Shown here: in pieces, positions 60,585 through 64,000 of the stretch
Layout of the letters: each line of letters starts with the position of its first letter
How positions within the stretch are numbered: position 1 is the first letter of the stretch
Assembly: GCF_014199265.1 (NCBI RefSeq)
Contig: NZ_JACIJG010000006.1
Coordinates: 1-64,000, forward strand
Source: Brucella daejeonensis
Lineage (GTDB): Bacteria; Pseudomonadota; Alphaproteobacteria; Rhizobiales; Rhizobiaceae
Length of the DNA stretch: 64,000 bases
Reading direction: 5' to 3'
Translations under genes and position numbers: made by a program
The notes under the pieces: model-generated
What the model was told of the DNA's origin: nothing
Databases searched by the model: none
The model's input: only the letters and a program-made list of their open reading frames with translations

Positions 60585-62306
60585 TTACTTCTGCCAGCTC
60601 TTGACCAGCTCGTCATAATTGACGGTGACCGGCTTTTCCTTTTCGTTCTCGATCTTCAACTGCGGTGCAAGGTTGCCTTTCGAAACGGCATCCTTGTTCC
60701 AGTATTCCAGATCGTGTTCCTCAGCCAGTTTTGGCCCGAACTCACCCTGGACACCAGCCCGTTCGAGACGAGCCAACACTTTTTCCTGTTCCGCGCAAAG
60801 CGAATCCATGGCTTCCTGCGGCGTTTTCGCACCGGAAGAAGCATCACCGATAGCCTGCCACCACAACTGCGCCAACTTCGGATAGTCTGGAACATTGGTG
60901 CCGGTGGGCGACCATTGCACGCGAGCCGGAGAGCGATAGAATTCGACCAGACCGCCCAGCTTCGGCGCCCGGTCCGTGAAGCTCTGGTGATGGATCGACG
61001 AGTCGCGGATGAAGGTCAGGCCGACATGGCTTTTCTTTACGTCCACCGTCTTCGACGTCACGAACTGCGCATAGAGCCAGGCGGCCTTGGCGCGATCGTC
61101 GGGCGTCGATTTCATCAGCGTCCAGGACCCCACGTCCTGATAGCCGAGCTTCATGCCGTCTTTCCAGTAGACGCCATGCGGCGAAGGCGCGACGCGCCAC
61201 TTCGGCGTGCCATCCTCGTTCACCACCGGCAGGCCGGGCTTGGCCATATCGGCGGTAAAGGCGGTGTACCAGAATATCTGCTGGGCAATATTGCCCTGCG
61301 AAGGAACCGGACCCGATTCGGAGAAAGTCATGCCCTGCGCTTCCGCCGGAGCATAGGCCTTGATCCAGTCGAGATATTTCTGGATCGCATAGACCGAGGC
61401 CGGTCCATTGGTATCGCCACCGCGCGCCACGCAGGAACCGACAGGGCGCGACTGGTCATCGACCTTGATGCCCCATTCATCGACCGGCAGCCCGTTCGGC
61501 AGGCCCTTGTCGCCGTTACCCGCCATGGAAAGCCAGGCATCGGTGAAGCGCCAGCCAAGCGAAGGATCTTTCTTGCCATAGTCCATATGGCCGAAGACCT
61601 TCTTGCCCTCGACATCGCGCCCGGTGAAGAATTCGGCGATATCCTCATAGGCCGACCAGTTGACCGGCACACCGAGATCATATCCGTACTTGGCCTTGAA
61701 GTCGGCCTTGTTCTTTTCGTCGTTGAACCAGTCGTAACGGAACCAGTACAGGTTCGCGAACTGCTGGTCGGGAAGCTGGTAGAGCTTCTTGTCCGGCGCA
61801 GTGGTGAACTTGCTGCCGATGAAATCGTCCAGATCGAGCATCGGATTGGTGACATCCTTGCCTTCATTGGCCATGAAGTCGGTCAGGTTGCGCACCTGCT
61901 GGTAGCGCCAGTGCGTGCCGATGAGGTCGGAGTCGTTGACCCAGCCGTCATACAGGTTCTGGCCGGTCTGCATCTGGGTCTGGATTTTTTCGACCACATC
62001 CCCTTCCTGGATGAGATCGTGCGTGACCTTGATGCCGGTAATGGCGGTAAAGGCAGGCGCCAGAACCTTGGATTCATAGTCATGGGTGGTCAGCGATTCC
62101 GAAACGACCTTGATTTCCATGCCCTGGAAAGGCTTGGCCGCATCGACGAACCATTGCATTTCCTTTTCCTGATCGGCGCGCGAAAGAGACGAAAGATCGC
62201 CGATTTCCTTGTCGAGAAATTGCTTCGCCTCGTCCATTCCGGCCAAAGCAGAACCCGTCATTGCCAGCACGATGAGTGCCGTAGTCGTCATTAGATGCCG
62301 TCGCAT
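60585..62306 (-). CDS. glpV: Glycerol ABC transporter substrate-binding protein (GlpV)
   Basis: The 573-residue protein is much longer than typical binding proteins, which is characteristic of GlpV of rhizobial glycerol transporters. A signal peptide (LMTTTALIVLAMTGSALA) precedes an acidic, Trp-rich mature protein with DEAKQFLDKEIGDLSSLSRADQEKEMQWFVDAAKPF at its start and GWVNDSDLIGTHWRYQQV, LAQLWWQAIGDASSGAKTPQEAMDSL further on. The chosen ATG before RRHLMTTT is preceded by GGGAGGAA. In Rhizobium this system (GlpSTPQUV) takes up glycerol; this is homology-based. Confidence 0.85.
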   Translation of the reverse strand: MRRHLMTTTALIVLAMTGSALAGMDEAKQFLDKEIGDLSSLSRADQEKEMQWFVDAAKPFQGMEIKVVSESLTTHDYESKVLAPAFTAITGIKVTHDLIQEGDVVEKIQTQMQTGQNLYDGWVNDSDLIGTHWRYQQVRNLTDFMANEGKDVTNPMLDLDDFIGSKFTTAPDKKLYQLPDQQFANLYWFRYDWFNDEKNKADFKAKYGYDLGVPVNWSAYEDIAEFFTGRDVEGKKVFGHMDYGKKDPSLGWRFTDAWLSMAGNGDKGLPNGLPVDEWGIKVDDQSRPVGSCVARGGDTNGPASVYAIQKYLDWIKAYAPAEAQGMTFSESGPVPSQGNIAQQIFWYTAFTADMAKPGLPVVNEDGTPKWRVAPSPHGVYWKDGMKLGYQDVGSWTLMKSTPDDRAKAAWLYAQFVTSKTVDVKKSHVGLTFIRDSSIHHQSFTDRAPKLGGLVEFYRSPARVQWSPTGTNVPDYPKLAQLWWQAIGDASSGAKTPQEAMDSLCAEQEKVLARLERAGVQGEFGPKLAEEHDLEYWNKDAVSKGNLAPQLKIENEKEKPVTVNYDELVKSWQK

Positions 62307-62401
62307 GGTGTTCCTCCCAAAGCTCGCGATTGCATATCGACTTCCGGGCGCGGTGTCCCCCGAGCCCATTCCTGCACGGAGCGGATTTCCGCCCCGGTTT
62401 C

Positions 62402-62695
62402 TCACACGAAGCGGAATACGCCGATGGCGTAGACCACTGAAAGGGCAAGCGCCCACCACAAGTTCGGACCGACCAGCCCGAGCCATGCAAGATTGATGAA
62501 GGCACTGCCAAGCAGCGAGATGAACAGTCGGTCGCCGCGCGTGGTCTCGAACCGCAGGATGCCGTTACGCGGCGCCCCCCCCGGCAGGACATATTCCCAC
62601 ACGCACATGGCGACCAGAAGCGAAGCGATGCAGCCGAAGAAGGCGCCCGTCTGCCATGTCCAGGCCATCCACGAAAAATCAGGCAAATGCAGCAT
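62402..62695 (-). CDS. glpU: GlpU: small membrane protein (DUF2160) of the glycerol transporter
   Basis: The 97-residue protein has three or so membrane segments: WQTGAFFGCIASLLVAMCVWEYVLP, LFISLLGSAFINLAWLGLV and WWALALSVVYAIGVFRF. It matches the DUF2160/GlpU type always found between the permease and binding protein genes of rhizobial glycerol systems. It begins 3 bp after glpQ. Its function in transport is not established to my knowledge. Confidence 0.8.
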   Translation of the reverse strand: MLHLPDFSWMAWTWQTGAFFGCIASLLVAMCVWEYVLPGGAPRNGILRFETTRGDRLFISLLGSAFINLAWLGLVGPNLWWALALSVVYAIGVFRFV

Positions 62696-62698
62696 GAA

Positions 62699-63562
62699 TC
62701 ATACCCTCCCCAGGGCGAAGCCCTTGGCGATGTAATTACGGACAAACCAGATCACCAGCGCGCCGGGGATCAGGGTAAGAACACCGGCCGCGGCGAGCAA
62801 GCCCCAGTCCATGCCGGCAGCGGATACCGTACGCGTCATGGTGGCGGCGATGGGCTTAGCGTCCGTTGTCGTCAGGGTGCGCGCGATCAGAAGCTCGACC
62901 CATGAAAACATGAAGCAGAAGAAGGCGGCGACGCCGATGCCCGAAGCGATGAGCGGCGTGAATATCTTCACGAAGAATTTCGGGAAGGAATAGCCGTCGA
63001 TATAGGCCGTCTCGTCGATTTCCTTCGGCACGCCCGACATGAAGCCTTCCAGAATCCACACGGCAAGCGGCACATTGAACAGGCAGTGCGCCAGCGCCAC
63101 CGCGATATGCGTGTCGATCAGCCCGAAAGCCGAATAAAGCTGGAAGAACGGCAGGGCGAAAACGGCGGGCGGCGCCATGCGATTGGTGAGCAGCCAGAAG
63201 AACAGGTGCTTGTCGCCGATAAAACGATAGCGCGAGAACGCATAGGCGGCAGGAAGCGCGACCGAAACGGAGATCACCATGTTCAGGACAACATAGATGA
63301 TGGAATTGATATAGCCCGAATACCATGCCGGATCCGTGAAGATGGCGCGATAGTTCCGCAGCGTGGGTTCGTGCGGATAGAGTGTCAGCGAAGTCAGGAT
63401 TTCCTGGTTCGTCTTGAAGCTCATATTGACGAGCCAGTAGATCGGCACCAGCAGAAGCACGATATACAGGGTGGGCACCAGCCAGCCGAGGCGCGCCCCT
63501 TCGCGCCTGTTTTTGTGCTTCCGCGGCGCATCCAGAGTAAGCGTTGAATTGACGGTGTTCAT
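62699..63562 (-). CDS. glpQ: Glycerol ABC transporter permease GlpQ
   Basis: The 287-residue permease of the MalG class has helices from WLVPTLYIVLLLVPIYWLVNMSFKTN and the EAA-type loop SGVPKEIDETAYIDGYSFPKFFVKIFTPLIASGIGVAAFF. The name follows rhizobial usage and is distinct from the glycerophosphodiester phosphodiesterase GlpQ of E. coli. It starts one base after glpP. Confidence 0.85.
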   Translation of the reverse strand: MNTVNSTLTLDAPRKHKNRREGARLGWLVPTLYIVLLLVPIYWLVNMSFKTNQEILTSLTLYPHEPTLRNYRAIFTDPAWYSGYINSIIYVVLNMVISVSVALPAAYAFSRYRFIGDKHLFFWLLTNRMAPPAVFALPFFQLYSAFGLIDTHIAVALAHCLFNVPLAVWILEGFMSGVPKEIDETAYIDGYSFPKFFVKIFTPLIASGIGVAAFFCFMFSWVELLIARTLTTTDAKPIAATMTRTVSAAGMDWGLLAAAGVLTLIPGALVIWFVRNYIAKGFALGRV

Positions 63563-63563
63563 G

Positions 63564-64000
<437 letters not shown>

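Noticed and set aside
60519-62294. 591-codon plus-strand frame opposite glpV
   Set aside because: The minus strand encodes a clear GlpV with signal peptide; the plus frame gives an unstructured Arg/Leu-rich product.

Overview
The window looks like a replicon segment from an alphaproteobacterium of the Hyphomicrobiales, most likely the Brucella/Ochrobactrum group. That placement is inferred from four things. Protein sequences are typical of rhizobia and Brucella (EtfB, GguC/AraD1, a rhizobial-type glycerol ABC system, NfeD-slipin). Coding DNA is GC-rich. About 100-bp double-palindrome repeats resemble the Bru-RS/RIME elements of this order. Almost every gene belongs to a transport-plus-catabolism unit. 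I see no rRNA, tRNA, CRISPR array, prophage or intact insertion sequence.

Region 1 (1-21.5 kb, all minus strand) is a large catabolic island read from right to left. It opens with a LivKHMGF-type ABC importer behind a good promoter that overlaps a LacI-type operator. It continues with a CoA-transferase, enoyl-CoA hydratase, HMG-CoA-lyase-like enzyme, acyl-CoA dehydrogenase and MmgE/PrpD protein. After a repeat element come a second set: MBL hydrolase, LacI regulator, old-yellow-enzyme reductase, racemase-like protein, MmgE/PrpD, a second reductase, acyl-CoA ligase, a second MBL hydrolase, an MDR oxidoreductase and GguC. The left edge cuts etfB. Reductases, hydrolases and MmgE/PrpD proteins each occur twice. 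The gene content would fit uptake and beta-oxidation-like breakdown of an unsaturated or lactone-type acid, but the substrate is unknown.

Region 2 (22-27 kb) holds an EmrB/EmrA-like efflux pair with a small exported protein, a divergent LysR regulator, an ABM-domain monooxygenase and a 5'-truncated isochorismatase-family gene. The truncation abuts a very AT-rich stretch (about 18% GC over 180 bp). Region 3 (27.2-33.3 kb) is a quaternary-amine ABC transporter with two tandem binding proteins, followed by NhaA with a structured leader. Region 4 (33.3-39 kb) has glycerate kinase and aldehyde dehydrogenase divergent from a CoA-transferase, a MaoC hydratase and a TetR regulator.

Region 5 (39-56.5 kb) contains two sugar systems. 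One is a ribose-type ABC transporter with GMC, SDR and TIM-barrel enzymes, divergent from a DUF993 protein, an aldo/keto reductase and a LacI regulator. The other is a MalEFGK-type ABC transporter with an epimerase and a Gfo/Idh/MocA oxidoreductase. Its promoter region carries two matching palindromic operators 199 bp apart. Region 6 (56.6-64 kb) holds the NfeD-slipin membrane pair and the rhizobial glycerol uptake genes glpP(partial)-glpQ-glpU-glpV-glpK, cut by the right edge.
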